A DNA stretch of 64,000 nucleotides. Source: Bradyrhizobium sp. 170. Its GTDB lineage: Bacteria > Pseudomonadota > Alphaproteobacteria > Rhizobiales > Xanthobacteraceae. The stretch lies in NCBI RefSeq assembly GCF_023101085.1, contig NZ_CP064703.1, positions 6,572,001 to 6,636,000 on the forward strand. The letters run 5' to 3'. This document shows positions 43,037 to 54,657 of the stretch, piece by piece (position 1 is the first letter of the stretch; every line of letters begins with the position of its first letter). A program made the position numbers and the translations under genes. Below the pieces are notes generated by a model that saw only the letters and a program-made list of their open reading frames with translations, did no database searches and was not told the DNA's origin.

Positions 43037-43471
43037 ATGGCCGAGACGACTTATTTTCCGCGCCGCCTGATCCTGGCCGGCGCGATAGTTTCCGGAGTGC
43101 TGCTGGCGCTGGCCGTGCACATGCTGGGCGCGCGTTACGGCCTCGATCTCGGCGGCCTGTGGCGGTCCGATACCAGCGAGTTCATGCCGGCCAGCGCGGC
43201 GATCGCATGGTGGCTGATCGCCACGGTGGGCTTTTCCGGCGGCTACTTCACCGCCAACCTGATGCACAGCGCGGCCTCGGGCCAGATTCCGCAGCGGATG
43301 CGCCAGTTCCTGATCACCGTCGGCGTGCTGATCCTTGCCGGCGCGGGACAGGCCGCCTCGGCGCCGAGCCCCGTTCCGACCATTTCGGGCGTGCTGGCAG
43401 GCCTTGCAGCCCTGTGCCTCGGCGCGGCAATGGCGTTCTGCGGCGCGCATTTCGCGTTGCTCAAGGCCTGA
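43037..43471 (+). CDS. Four-helix hypothetical membrane protein
   Basis: ATG 43037 gives 144 aa starting MAETTYFPRRLILAG. Hydrophobic helices lie at about 10-30, 55-78, 88-105 and 115-140. There are no charged intramembrane residues or known motifs. The longer frame to 42917 overlaps the divergent gene. It converges on the MHYT-GGDEF-EAL gene. Function unknown. Confidence 0.7.
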   Translation: MAETTYFPRRLILAGAIVSGVLLALAVHMLGARYGLDLGGLWRSDTSEFMPASAAIAWWLIATVGFSGGYFTANLMHSAASGQIPQRMRQFLITVGVLILAGAGQAASAPSPVPTISGVLAGLAALCLGAAMAFCGAHFALLKA

Positions 43472-43491
43472 CGAAACAAGGCTTGAGAAAA

Positions 43492-45894
43492 CTAAGCGAC
43501 GACCCGGGCCCGTGCCTTGGACAGCATCGTTTCCACCTCGGCTGCGGGACGCGGCGGGCTGAACAGATAGCCTTGCGCCTGTGTGCAGCCTTCCTGGCGC
43601 AACAGTTCGAACTGCGCGTCGGTCTCGACGCCTTCAGCCGTGGTGACGATGCCCAGGCTCTTGCCGAGGCCGGTCACGGCGCGGACGATCGCCATCGAAT
43701 CATCGCGCGTCGCCAGTTCAGTGACGAACGAACGGTCGATCTTGATCTTGTCGAACGGGAAGCTGCGCAGGTAACTCAGGGATGAATATCCGGTTCCAAA
43801 GTCGTCCAGCGAAATCCGGACGCCAAAGGCGCGAAGCTCGTGCAGAACCGAAAGCGTTGCCTCGCTGTTCTGCAGCAGCACCGATTCCGTGATCTCGAGC
43901 TCAAGCCGGTGCGCCGGAAGACCGGAGGCTTTCAGCGCCTCCTTCACCGACAATACCAGGTTGGGATTCTTGAACTGCACCGGCGAGAGATTGACGGCGA
44001 CGCCGACATCCTGCGACCAGCCGGCCGCGTCCATGCAGGCCTGGCGCAACACCCAGTCGCCAATCGGCACGATCAGGCCGGTCTCTTCCGCCAACGGAAT
44101 GAAGTTGATCGGAGAGATCATGCCGCGTAGCGCATGCTTCCACCGCACCAGGGCTTCGAAAGCAACGACGACGTCCTTGGCGACGTCGCGGATCGGCTGG
44201 TAATAGACCTGGAATTCCTCGCGCTGCAGTGCTGCGCGCAAGTCAAGTTCCAGCAGCCGCCGCGCCTGCGCGCGGGCGTCCATCCCGGTCTCGAAGAAGC
44301 GATAGGTGCCGCGGCCGTCCTCCTTGGCGCGATAGAGCGCGAGATCGGCTTTCTTGAGCAGTTCGTCGGGATTCTTGCCGTCCTCCGGCGCCAGCGAAAT
44401 GCCGATGCTGACGCCGATGACGAGCTGGTGCCCGGCGATTTCGTACGGCGCGGAAACGCGCTCGACCACATGACTGGCGAGCAAGGCAACGGCGGATGGA
44501 TCGCAATCGTTGCAGAACTGCACGATCGCGAATTCGTCGCCGCCGAGCCGCGCCACCGTATCGTGCTCGGTGATGCATTCGCCGAGGCGGCGAGCGACTT
44601 CCTTCAGGAGCGCGTCGCCGACCGGATGGCCGAGCGAATCATTGATGTCCTTGAAGTGGTCGAGGTCGAGACAGAGCACCGCAAGCTGATCGGCGCGTTT
44701 GGCAAGCCGCAAGGCTTTTTCGAGTTGCTCGCGGAACAGTGTCCGGTTCGGCAGATTGGTCAGCGCGTCATGGCGCGCCATGTGCGAGATCTGTTCCTGG
44801 GCAGCCTGCCATTCGGTGATGTCCTCGAAGGTAGCGACCCATCCGCCGCCCTTCATGGGCTGATCGACCACGCGGATCGAACGTCCATTGCGGCTCACCG
44901 TCCTGGTCACGCTGTTGCCGGCCTTGGCCGCAGCGATCACGCTGGCGACGAACTGATCGGGATCGCCGTCCCATCGATCAAGCGCCTTCTGCTGCCGGAG
45001 TACATCGAGCAGCAAACGACCCTGGAGGGCCATACCGGTCCGCCCCATCATTTCGGCATAGCGATCGTTGTACAAGAGGATGCGGCCCTCCGCATCGAAC
45101 ATGGAAAGTCCCTGCGACATGTTGTCGAGCGCGGTGTCGAGCAGGACTTTCTGATTATGGAGTTCGCCTTTCGCGCGGCGGTCAATCATGGCCGCCAGCA
45201 GCGATAGACCGAGAATGGCGAAGGCCGCGACCGCCGTCAGGAACGAAAGCGCGGTCGGAGAAATCGACAGCCCGTCGCTACCGAGGGTCGGGTCGGGAAT
45301 GAGCGTGACGGCGCCCATCGCCGTGAAATGATGCGAAACGATGGCAACCGTCAGCAGCCCGGTGGCGGCCACGGTGTGAACGGGATTGTCACGACGTACG
45401 GCGACAAGAAGCGCCATGGCCGCAAACAGGCTGCCAAACACAATCGAGGCCACAACGATGCCGGGCGACCACACAATGAACGCCGGAAGCTCGAGTGCCG
45501 CCATGCCGGTATAATGCATCGCTGCAACACCGCCGCCAATGACGGCGCCGCCAAGGGCAACCACCGATTGGCGCGCACTGGACAATGCGATGCAGAGGCC
45601 GATGGCGACGATGGTTATTGCGAAGACCAGCGACAACAAGGTGACGGGTATGCTGTACCCGGCGCCTGAGCCGGGATCGTACGCCAGCATCGCGACGAAA
45701 TGGGTAGCCCAGATTCCGCAGCCGCCGACGGCCGCATCGAGGCCGATCCAGGTCGCGCGCGTTCGGCCGCTCGACGCCCTGGCCCGATGAAACAGGCTGA
45801 TGGCGACCGCGCTGGCAAGCCAGCAGATGGTGCCGGCAAGCAGGACCAGCCTCCAGTCATGCTCGGTGGTGAGACAAGTCAGGACACGATACAT
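43492..45894 (-). CDS. MHYT-PAS-GGDEF-EAL cyclic-di-GMP enzyme
   Basis: The 800-aa product begins with a seven-TM MHYT sensor (residues about 8-240) carrying THFVAML, AAMHYTGMAAL and SHHFTAMG, thought to bind copper and sense oxygen or related gases. A PAS-like domain (about 250-375) follows. The GGDEF domain (about 380-540) keeps GGDEF intact, suggesting active diguanylate cyclase. The EAL domain (about 550-795) keeps EALVRW, EITES, DDFGTGYSS and TAEGVET, suggesting active phosphodiesterase. The start codon overlaps a perfect 23-bp palindrome. It probably tunes motility or biofilm. Confidence 0.95.
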   Translation of the reverse strand: MYRVLTCLTTEHDWRLVLLAGTICWLASAVAISLFHRARASSGRTRATWIGLDAAVGGCGIWATHFVAMLAYDPGSGAGYSIPVTLLSLVFAITIVAIGLCIALSSARQSVVALGGAVIGGGVAAMHYTGMAALELPAFIVWSPGIVVASIVFGSLFAAMALLVAVRRDNPVHTVAATGLLTVAIVSHHFTAMGAVTLIPDPTLGSDGLSISPTALSFLTAVAAFAILGLSLLAAMIDRRAKGELHNQKVLLDTALDNMSQGLSMFDAEGRILLYNDRYAEMMGRTGMALQGRLLLDVLRQQKALDRWDGDPDQFVASVIAAAKAGNSVTRTVSRNGRSIRVVDQPMKGGGWVATFEDITEWQAAQEQISHMARHDALTNLPNRTLFREQLEKALRLAKRADQLAVLCLDLDHFKDINDSLGHPVGDALLKEVARRLGECITEHDTVARLGGDEFAIVQFCNDCDPSAVALLASHVVERVSAPYEIAGHQLVIGVSIGISLAPEDGKNPDELLKKADLALYRAKEDGRGTYRFFETGMDARAQARRLLELDLRAALQREEFQVYYQPIRDVAKDVVVAFEALVRWKHALRGMISPINFIPLAEETGLIVPIGDWVLRQACMDAAGWSQDVGVAVNLSPVQFKNPNLVLSVKEALKASGLPAHRLELEITESVLLQNSEATLSVLHELRAFGVRISLDDFGTGYSSLSYLRSFPFDKIKIDRSFVTELATRDDSMAIVRAVTGLGKSLGIVTTAEGVETDAQFELLRQEGCTQAQGYLFSPPRPAAEVETMLSKARARVVA

Positions 45895-45916
45895 TACAGA
45901 CCCCCGGGGTCTGTAA
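45894..45916 (-). promoter_or_regulatory. 23-bp perfect palindrome overlapping the start codon
   Basis: Arms TTACAGACCCC and GGGGTCTGTAA (11 bp each, one central base) end exactly at the A of the ATG of the MHYT gene. As DNA it could be a repressor site. As RNA it would fold the only G-rich (SD-like) tract into a hairpin beside the start. Confidence 0.65.
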
Positions 45917-46069
45917 CAGCAGTCCTATTCGTATATTTGAGGTAACCGCCGCGGTTCAGTTGCGCGGATGGTGAACAAACGCTTTTGGCATGCCAGGCGG
46001 CGACCCGGCATGGAAACGCCCGCGCGAGGCGCTCCCCGCGCGGCTTTTTGCCTCATTCGACGGGCGAGA

Positions 46070-46576
46070 TCAGCTTGCGGCCCGCAGGTTGACCCTGCCT
46101 TCCGCCAGCGAGGTCAGCTTCTTGTCGGCCGTCTTTTCCTCGTCGAGCGTCTTCTGCAGAATGCTGGCGCAGTCATTGCGTCCAAGCTGCCGCGCCCACG
46201 CGATCAGGCTGCCGTAGCGGGTGATCTCATAGTGCTCGGCGGCCTGCGCGGCGTTGATCAGGGCTGCGTCCAGCACGGCTTTGTCAGCGACCTCGCCCGC
46301 GACGTCGTCGGCTTCCTCGATGATACCGTCGATCGCCGGGCAATCCACCGCCTTCACCTCGGCGCCGTGCATGCGGAATATCTCCTCGAGGCGCTCTACA
46401 TGCGTCCTGGTTTCGTCGAGATGGGTCAAAAAGCCCTGCTTGAGCAGCTTGTCGGTCGCTTTTTCGGCCATCTTGGGCAGGGCCTTCACGAGTTGTTTCT
46501 CGGCGTAATAGATGTCCTGCAATTGGTGGATGAACAGGTCGTTCATGGTCTTGATGTCTTTGGTGAAGAGTCCCAT
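46070..46576 (-). CDS. Ferritin-like DUF892 (YciF-type) stress protein
   Basis: The 168-aa product starts MGLFTKDIKTMNDLFIHQLQDIYYAEKQLVKAL, the YciE/YciF signature. Helical segments with HLDETRTHVERLEEIF, AAEHYEITRYGSLIAWARQL and DEEKTADKKL fit the di-iron-like four-helix bundle. The family is linked to osmotic and general stress. GGACGACCGCA upstream is a moderate SD. It is a single gene. Confidence 0.93.
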   Translation of the reverse strand: MGLFTKDIKTMNDLFIHQLQDIYYAEKQLVKALPKMAEKATDKLLKQGFLTHLDETRTHVERLEEIFRMHGAEVKAVDCPAIDGIIEEADDVAGEVADKAVLDAALINAAQAAEHYEITRYGSLIAWARQLGRNDCASILQKTLDEEKTADKKLTSLAEGRVNLRAAS

Positions 46577-46955
46577 TGCGGTCGTCCTTCATTTGGGGAA
46601 CATCAGGCGCAGGCCTTTTCCCGGCCGGATATCCGCTTCATGTTCGATGCTGATGGGAGCTAACCGGCTTGCGAAAAGGATGTTCCTGAAGGCCTCGAAA
46701 ACGCCGTGATGGAACGGACGGAACGGCAAAAAGAGCACGCGGAACGGACCTCGATGCGACTCAAAATCGTTAACGCGGCGACATATGTAGGGCGTATGAC
46801 AAAGACGGCGAACGAAGCCAAAAGGCATGCTTGTCAAGGGCTGCACAACGGCCTGGTTTTGGCTTATGGATTTCGCGCACGGTGCCTCTGACCGTCGACT
46901 GTCACCCTTCGTGACAGGTCCCATCTTTACGTATTGCCCCCCGCCGGGAGGATGA
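46577..46955. other. Intergenic stretch, no gene seen
   Basis: This 379-base gap between divergent genes contains only weak frames with poor starts. A CGTTAACG motif lies near 46769. A GGGAGGATGA site precedes the gene at 46956. No repeats or RNA genes were recognised. Confidence 0.5.
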
Positions 46956-48011
46956 ATGCATCGGCTGCTGACCGCGCTCGGGCGTGGCTTCAAGGAGAAG
47001 ATCGGCTGGAAACGGCTAGGGATCGCTGCGAGTCTCCTCATCATCATTCTTGCGGTCACCCATTTGGTTCGCACCCTGAAGGGGGTCGACACCGGAATTA
47101 TCCTGACCGCGCTGACGGAGATCGCCCCGCATCGCATCGCGCTGGCCGCGCTGTGCGTGGTGGGGGCATTTTGCACGCTGACCTTCTATGATTTCTTCGC
47201 ATTGCGAACCATTGGCAAGACGCACATCCCCTATCGCATCGCCGCGATGTCGAGCTTCACCAGCTACACCATCGGGCACAATATCGGCGCCACCGTCTTT
47301 ACCGGCGGCGCGATCAGGTTCCGGATCTATTCCGACTACGGCCTGAGCGCGATCGATGTCGCAAAAATCTGCTTCCTCTCGGGCCTCACCTTCTGGCTCG
47401 GCAATCTGTTCGTGCTCGGCTGCGGCATGGCCTGGCATCCCGAGGCGGCGTCGTCGATGGACCTGCTGCCGCCGGCGATGAACCGGCTGATCGCGCTCGG
47501 CTGCCTTGCCGGCATCGCCGCCTATTTCGTCTGGCTGCTGATGGGCGAGGGTCGCCGCGAGCTCGGTCAGAACGGCTGGAAGGTGGTGTTGCCCTCGGCG
47601 CGGCTGACGCTGCTGCAAGTCCTGATCGGCGTCGTCGATCTCGGCTTCTGCGCGCTGGCAATGTATCTGTTGATGCCGACCGAGCCGCATATCGACTTCG
47701 TTTCGCTCGCGGTGGTGTTCATCCTGGCGACGCTGCTCGGCTTTGCCAGCCATGCCCCCGGCAGCATCGGGGTATTCGACGCCGCGATGCTGGTGGCGCT
47801 GCCGCAGTTTGGCAAGGAAGCGTTGCTGGCGACGCTGGTGGTGTTCCGGATCCTGTACTTCCTGATCCCCTTCGGCATCTCGATTTGGATCATGGGCATA
47901 CGCGAACTCTGGCTAAGTGTGCTGCAACCCTGGCTGGAACGGCGCCGGCTTGGCGAAGCCTGTACGGCCAAGGCCCGGGTGCGGCCACCGATCAACGGCC
48001 GGCAATCCTGA
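46956..48011 (+). CDS. YbhN/UPF0104 (LPG synthase TM-like) membrane protein
   Basis: The 351-aa product has about eight TM helices and the UPF0104 signatures YTIGHNIGATVFTGGAIRFRIYSDYGLS and GFASHAPGSIGVFDA. These match the flippase-like half of lysylphosphatidylglycerol synthase. The cytosolic transferase half is absent, so it is more likely a lipid or undecaprenyl-type transport protein than a synthase. The frame is set by ATG 46956 after GGGAGGATGA. Confidence 0.9.
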   Translation: MHRLLTALGRGFKEKIGWKRLGIAASLLIIILAVTHLVRTLKGVDTGIILTALTEIAPHRIALAALCVVGAFCTLTFYDFFALRTIGKTHIPYRIAAMSSFTSYTIGHNIGATVFTGGAIRFRIYSDYGLSAIDVAKICFLSGLTFWLGNLFVLGCGMAWHPEAASSMDLLPPAMNRLIALGCLAGIAAYFVWLLMGEGRRELGQNGWKVVLPSARLTLLQVLIGVVDLGFCALAMYLLMPTEPHIDFVSLAVVFILATLLGFASHAPGSIGVFDAAMLVALPQFGKEALLATLVVFRILYFLIPFGISIWIMGIRELWLSVLQPWLERRRLGEACTAKARVRPPINGRQS

Positions 48012-48108
48012 GGCTGGTAACGGCGTCGTTATCTGCGCCGTCTGGTCTTTTGAGGCAGAGCTGCCTCATTCTCTTATTTCTGCCTTACCGCTAACGTCAA
48101 ACGGCGCC

Positions 48109-50097
48109 ATGGCTGGAATACTCCTACGTTCAATGATGTCGGTCGCGCTGGTTGCCGGCGCGCTGGTTGGAATGTCCACGTCCGCCGTGGAAGCCCAGAC
48201 CGCCGGCGGCTACGGGCCGCTGCAGATTTCCTGGGAGGTGCGCAACCGCTTCCGCCTGTTCCGCGAGGAGCGGGATTTCCTGCTGCACGCCGAAACCGGG
48301 CGCGGCCGCGGCGTGCTGGCCTCGGAGCAGGCGCTGGCGATCCAGAGCGACGGCCGCGGCTGGGCGCGCAACACAGTGAACCGGCTCTGCATCGATCTGG
48401 CCGGCCGCGTCAGCGAGCCCTGCACCCGCGACAACGTCAAGGAAAGCTACCTCACCCCGATCGATCATCCGGTCGTGATCCGCCTAACCGGCCCGGTGCC
48501 GGTCGGCGCCACCTGCGCCTGGACGGTCGACGATGGCGACGGCCCGCAAACTTCCACCTTCGACTGCGCCGAACCGGTCAATCTCCGGGTCCGCTACGGC
48601 CGCACCACGGTGGTGACCGCCGACGTGTCCAGCTCGGATGGCAGTCAGCGCGTTTTCACCGAGATCGCGGTGCGCGACATCTTCATCGCCGGCCTCGGCG
48701 ACAGCGTCGCTTCCGGCGAGGGAAATCCGGACCGGCCGATTGCGCTGTCCGATGAAGGCTTTTGCTTCCGCTCTTATCTTGGAACGGCTGCCGCGCAATA
48801 TTACCGGCCGAGCCGCGCCGGCTATAAAGGCGGGCGCGCATGCGAGGCACCCGACACGCTGCCGGTCTGGCAGCGGCAAAGCGCGCTCTGGTTCAATCCT
48901 GCCTGCCACCGTTCGCTCTACAGCTATCAGACCCGGACCGCGCTGGCGCTCGCCGTGCGATATCCGCACATCGCGGTGACCTATCTGCCGCTGGCCTGCA
49001 CCGGCGCCACCATCGCCGACGGGCTGTTCGGCTCGCAGCGCGCCCGCGACTGCCTGCCGTCGAAATCGGGCGGCGCGTGCCAGGGCACCGTCAACGGGCA
49101 ACTGGCCGAACTGCGCGAAGCGGTCACCGCCGCGAAACGCCGGCAACCAGACCGCAAGCTCGACCTGGTGCTGCTGTCGGTCGGGGCCAACGACATCTAT
49201 TTCTCCGGCCTCGTCGCCGACGTGATCGTGGACACGGCAACCGAACGCGCGCTGTTTCGGCGCAGCGGCGTCATGGCTTCGGTGGACGACGCACGCAGTG
49301 CGATGACGCGGGACCTGCCGCAGGGCTTTGCCAAGCTGCGCGAGGCGCTGAAGCCACTGGTCGGCGGCGACCTGTCGCGGGTGGTCTACACCTCCTACGC
49401 CAATCCGACGGTGGCGAATGGCGGCGCGCCCTGCCCTGGCGGACGCGCCGGCTTCGACATTCATCCCTCCTTCAATGCCCAGCCGCAGCGGCTGGCCGCC
49501 GTGTCGAACTTCGTCGAAAGCGAATTCCTGCCGCAGTTGAGAGGGCTGGCGCTCTGCGAGGGCGGCATCCTGTGCCGCAATCCGAGCACCGACCGCATGA
49601 CCTTCGTCGATAGCCATCAGGCCAGCTTTGCCAGCCACGGCTTCTGCGCGCGCGCCGAAAGCGATCCCGAATTCGACCGGCAGTGTTTCTCGGCAACCGG
49701 CGACAGCTTCGATCCGGATATCGTCACGGCCGCCAGCCAGCCGATGCTGTGCGGCCGCAGCGCCGGCGAGTACCGCGCCTATCTGCCGCGCGCGCGCTGG
49801 ATCCGCGATGCCAACGACAGCTACTTCGCAGCGATGACCTATCCGCAAGGCCTGCCGACGTCGCAGCAGCCGGCCGACATCCATGACGCAACCTGGGGCG
49901 TGCTGTCGGCGGTCTATGGCGGCGCGGTGCATCCGAGCGCCGAGGGCCACGCCGCGATGGCGGATGCCGCCGTGCCGGCCGCCGCCGCCGTGCTGCAGCT
50001 CGATGCGGCGGTGCCTGAAGTTACGTCGCAACCGGTGGCGCCGATGCCGGTGGCGCCGGACGCGCCGCGGCCACCACGCAGAACCGGCCTGAACTAG
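48109..50097 (+). CDS. Secreted SGNH/GDSL hydrolase-like protein
   Basis: ATG 48109 gives 662 aa with a signal peptide (residues about 1-29, ending AVEAQ). The SGNH blocks are visible: GLGDSVASGEGNPD (nucleophile Ser), VLLSVGANDIYFSG (Gly-Asn) and GGAVHPSAEGHAAM (Asp-x-x-His variant). Cysteine pairs in the large insert suggest disulfides. It probably hydrolyses esters in the envelope or outside. Substrate unknown. A REP-like hairpin starts right after the stop codon. Confidence 0.88.
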   Translation: MAGILLRSMMSVALVAGALVGMSTSAVEAQTAGGYGPLQISWEVRNRFRLFREERDFLLHAETGRGRGVLASEQALAIQSDGRGWARNTVNRLCIDLAGRVSEPCTRDNVKESYLTPIDHPVVIRLTGPVPVGATCAWTVDDGDGPQTSTFDCAEPVNLRVRYGRTTVVTADVSSSDGSQRVFTEIAVRDIFIAGLGDSVASGEGNPDRPIALSDEGFCFRSYLGTAAAQYYRPSRAGYKGGRACEAPDTLPVWQRQSALWFNPACHRSLYSYQTRTALALAVRYPHIAVTYLPLACTGATIADGLFGSQRARDCLPSKSGGACQGTVNGQLAELREAVTAAKRRQPDRKLDLVLLSVGANDIYFSGLVADVIVDTATERALFRRSGVMASVDDARSAMTRDLPQGFAKLREALKPLVGGDLSRVVYTSYANPTVANGGAPCPGGRAGFDIHPSFNAQPQRLAAVSNFVESEFLPQLRGLALCEGGILCRNPSTDRMTFVDSHQASFASHGFCARAESDPEFDRQCFSATGDSFDPDIVTAASQPMLCGRSAGEYRAYLPRARWIRDANDSYFAAMTYPQGLPTSQQPADIHDATWGVLSAVYGGAVHPSAEGHAAMADAAVPAAAAVLQLDAAVPEVTSQPVAPMPVAPDAPRPPRRTGLN

Positions 50098-50161
50098 CGC
50101 GTTTTCCAGCGAAGTGGAGACACCGGTTCGCGTCAGGAAAACGCGTCAAATCAAAAATCTA
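50098..50161. repeat. REP-like mosaic element, short copy
   Basis: The element matches the left part of 38918-39020. It has 10-bp arms CGCGTTTTCC (50098-50107) and GGAAAACGCG (50136-50145), so it can fold. Sitting between convergent genes it may also stop transcription. Confidence 0.7.
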
Positions 50162-50767
50162 GCGCGCAGGTGCAGGAACTGGTGCCGGCGCAGTGGTCTT
50201 CTTGGGCGCTGCGGGGGCCTTTGCCGAACCGGCCGGTGGCTTCATCGCCGAAGCCTGCGCCGGCAGATATTTTGCGATGATGGCGGGATCGAGCTGCGCC
50301 ATCGCCGTATCCGGCAGGCGGGTCCAGACCTCATCCTTGCCCAACAGCGAGATGCCGAGATAGCCGCGCATCGTCAGCGTCTGCCCATCGGGGCTGAGCG
50401 TCATCTTGGCCTTGTAGATCTTGCCGTCGCGCGGATCGAGCACGTTGCCGTTCTCGTATTTCAATCCGTCGCGCTTCATGTCGCGGATGAAAGCGAGCCC
50501 GAGCCACGGCGCATCCTTTCGATCGTCGGTGCATTTCGAGCAGACCGGATTGGGAGGATCGCCGGCCTCGAGAAAAAGCTTGGCAAACGCACCTTCAAAG
50601 AGGCCGTCGCGATCGACCACCAGGAACCATCCAACCGGCTTGCCTTTCTCGACCTTCTCCCACAGCCCGGCCGCAGACGGTTCCACCGGCTGCGCGGCGA
50701 GTTCACCGGCAAACGCGAGCCCGATCACGATCGGAAGTATCAGTTGAAATCCGGCCAGCTTGCGCAT
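50159..50767 (-). CDS. DUF2147 exported protein
   Basis: ATG 50767, preceded by AGGTGATGACG, gives 202 aa with a signal peptide (about residues 1-24, ending ELAAQ). The DUF2147 core shows [51 protein letters not shown] and DEVWTRL. A Lys/Pro/Ala tail follows residue about 165. These proteins are periplasmic and of uncertain function. Converges with the SGNH gene. Confidence 0.85.
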   Translation of the reverse strand: MRKLAGFQLILPIVIGLAFAGELAAQPVEPSAAGLWEKVEKGKPVGWFLVVDRDGLFEGAFAKLFLEAGDPPNPVCSKCTDDRKDAPWLGLAFIRDMKRDGLKYENGNVLDPRDGKIYKAKMTLSPDGQTLTMRGYLGISLLGKDEVWTRLPDTAMAQLDPAIIAKYLPAQASAMKPPAGSAKAPAAPKKTTAPAPVPAPAR

Positions 50768-50892
50768 CGTCATCACCTGATCCAATCCTCTAAATGAATG
50801 GCCGCAGACTAAGGCCATTTCGCGGACGGTTCCAGCGACGATCGCCGCGCGTCCCGGCAACGCTCCGCGAGCCCAACTGTCATTTTTTGGGA

Positions 50893-52532
<1,640 letters not shown>

Positions 52533-52536
<4 letters not shown>

Positions 52537-53642
52537 GGCGTGCCGCGCTGCTTCTTCTTGCGTTCGCCGGCGCCGCGCTACAGCCTGCCGCGGCGGCGGA
52601 CTATCATCGCGAGGACCTGCGTATTCCGATGGAGGCCGCGGGCCCGCGCGGACTTGAAGCGATGCTGCTGCGGCCGTCGGGCACGCGCCGCTATCCACTC
52701 GCCTTGATCAGCCACGGCACACCACGCGAAGGGTCGGCGCGGGCGCCGATGTCGCCGTATCGATCCTATCGGCAAGCCCTCGAATTCGCCCGCCGGGGCT
52801 TTGCGGCACTGGTCTTCATGCGCAGAGGCTACGGCGATTCCGGCGGCCAATATGCCGAAAGCAGCGGCCCATGCGGCCAGCGCGAATATTTGCGGGCGGC
52901 ATGGCAGTCGGCCAGCGATCTGCGCGCGGCGATCGAGGCCATGCGTAGCCGGACCGACGTTTCGACCAACGGCATGATCGCGGTCGGCGTCTCCGCCGGC
53001 GGCTTCGCGTCGTTGGCGCTGACCGCCGATCCGCCGCCGGGACTCGCCGCCGCGATCAACTTCGCCGGCGGCCGCGGTTCGCGCGCCGACAATGACGTCT
53101 GCGACGAGGATGCGCTGGTTCGCGCTTTCGCCACGCTGGGCAAGACGTCAAGGATTCCGACGCTGTGGATCTACGCGCAGAACGACAAGTTCTTCGGGCC
53201 CGAACTGGTACGCCGAATGCACACCGCCTTTACCGGCGCCGGCGCGCAAGCCCAATTCGTCGATTTCCCGCCCCATGGCGATGACGGCCATTCGCTGTTT
53301 TCGCGCGGGATAGCGCTCTGGACGCCCGCGGTGGATAGCTTCCTGCGCGATCAAAATCTGGGAACGCGCGATATCGCCGCGATGCCGCCGCCATCGCCAA
53401 TACCGCCGCCGCCGCAATTGCGCGACAAGGGGCGCGCAGGCTTTGCGGATTATCTCTCCGCCAGCCCGCATCGGGCCTTTGCCGTCTCGCCAAAAGGAGC
53501 TTTCGCTTTCCGCGGCGGGCGCCGGTCGACGCGCGAAGCGGCGGAGGCTGCCCTCGCCGCCTGTGCGGAGTACGCGGCCGATTGCACGCTATATGCGGTC
53601 GACGACCTTCTCGCGGAGACCGCCAACACCGGATCGCGCTGA
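52533..53642 (+). CDS. Exported alpha/beta hydrolase
   Basis: ATG 52533 overlaps the thioesterase stop and gives 369 aa. A signal peptide (about residues 1-22) is present. The nucleophile elbow is GVSAGGFASL, the acid lies in IYAQNDKFFGPE and the His in PPHGDDGHSLF. The fold resembles dienelactone-hydrolase or acyl-peptidase types. The C-terminus (from about residue 285) adds a Pro-rich stretch and a domain with AFAFRGGRRSTREAAEAALAAC. Substrate unknown. Confidence 0.88.
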
Positions 53643-53656
53643 ATGTTTTTCGGACT

Positions 53657-53977
53657 TCAGGCCTGCCGTTCCGGCGTCGATACCACGAGGCCGTCGAGGT
53701 CGTCGCTCACCTTGATCTGGCACGACAGGCGCGAGTTCGGCCGCACGTCGAAACCGAAATCCAGCATGTCTTCTTCCATCGGGGTCGGAGCGCCGACCTT
53801 CTCGCGCCAGGCTTCATCGACATAGACGTGGCAGGTCGCACAGGCGCAGGCGCCGCCGCATTCGGCTTCGATGCCGGGAATGGCGTTGCGAATCGCGGCT
53901 TCCATCACGGTCGCGCCGTTCTCGACTTCAATGGTTCGTTTTTCGCCGGTATGGTCGACAAAGTGGATTTTGGCCAT
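53657..53977 (-). CDS. 2Fe-2S ferredoxin, adrenodoxin type
   Basis: The 106-aa product starts [21 protein letters not shown]. Cluster ligands follow the pattern C-x5-C-x2-C ([16 protein letters not shown]) and a distal Cys in RLSCQIKV. This is the vertebrate-type ferredoxin that serves P450s or Fe-S assembly. It could exchange electrons with the FNR encoded at 50893. Confidence 0.95.
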   Translation of the reverse strand: MAKIHFVDHTGEKRTIEVENGATVMEAAIRNAIPGIEAECGGACACATCHVYVDEAWREKVGAPTPMEEDMLDFGFDVRPNSRLSCQIKVSDDLDGLVVSTPERQA

Positions 53978-54116
53978 GATCGCTCGTGCTGCCGGAATAT
54001 GTAAGGAAGGTCCCGGCAGTCCTATAACTGGTCGATCCGCACAGCGCCAGCGGTCGGGACGAAAACCTTAAGGTGGCACTTTACCGGGATTTTGGCCGAT
54101 ACGGACCGCTTTCCGC

Positions 54117-54494
54117 TCAGGAACGGCGCAGAACCGCCTCGATCGCCGCCCGCGCCTCTGCAACTGCCTCGCCGAGTTCGGCGACCGCAGCGGACGCATC
54201 GAAGCCTCTGGCGATGGCCGCCTCCAGCCCGGCTGCGGCATCGGCGACGGCAAAAGCGCCGATCGCGCGGGCCGAGCCCTTGAGCGTATGCGCCAGTGCG
54301 CTGGCATCCGCAGGCATGGCAGTGAGCGTGCCCACCAGTCTTGCCGACTGGGCCACGAACATCGCCAACACCTCCTGCTCGAGGCCGGCATCGCCGAGCG
54401 TCATGCGGTTGAGATGTTCGAAATCGATCGGCCCGTCATCGGGAGCCAGCGGCGGCGATGGCATCCATTCTATCCGTTCGAGATGAAGCGGCAT
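54117..54494 (-). CDS. Hpt-domain phosphotransfer protein
   Basis: The 125-aa product is a stand-alone Hpt domain. The phospho-accepting His is in LAHTLKGSARAIGAFAVADAA, preceded by FEHLNRMTLGDAGLEQEVLAMF. No kinase or receiver partner is encoded nearby. It is divergent from the 1779-aa scaffold gene. It could feed a phosphorelay such as the one controlling CtrA, but that is inference. Confidence 0.88.
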   Translation of the reverse strand: MPLHLERIEWMPSPPLAPDDGPIDFEHLNRMTLGDAGLEQEVLAMFVAQSARLVGTLTAMPADASALAHTLKGSARAIGAFAVADAAAGLEAAIARGFDASAAVAELGEAVAEARAAIEAVLRRS

Positions 54495-54657
54495 GACTGA
54501 AGGTCCGGATCGCCTCGCCGCAGCGATTCGGAGAGGCCATTTTCAACAGCCAATCACGGCACCGGTTAACGGAACGTTCTCCGAACTGAACACATCTTCG
54601 CCTTATTTTAGACACCAATCTGTCGCGATCGACGATTCGGTTCCAGAAATCTGTGTA

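Noticed and set aside
46018..46050. GC-rich hairpin followed by TTTTT downstream of the DUF892 gene
   Set aside because: The T-tract is on the plus strand, where no transcript should end. On the minus strand the tail is A-rich, so it is not a normal terminator for the DUF892 gene.
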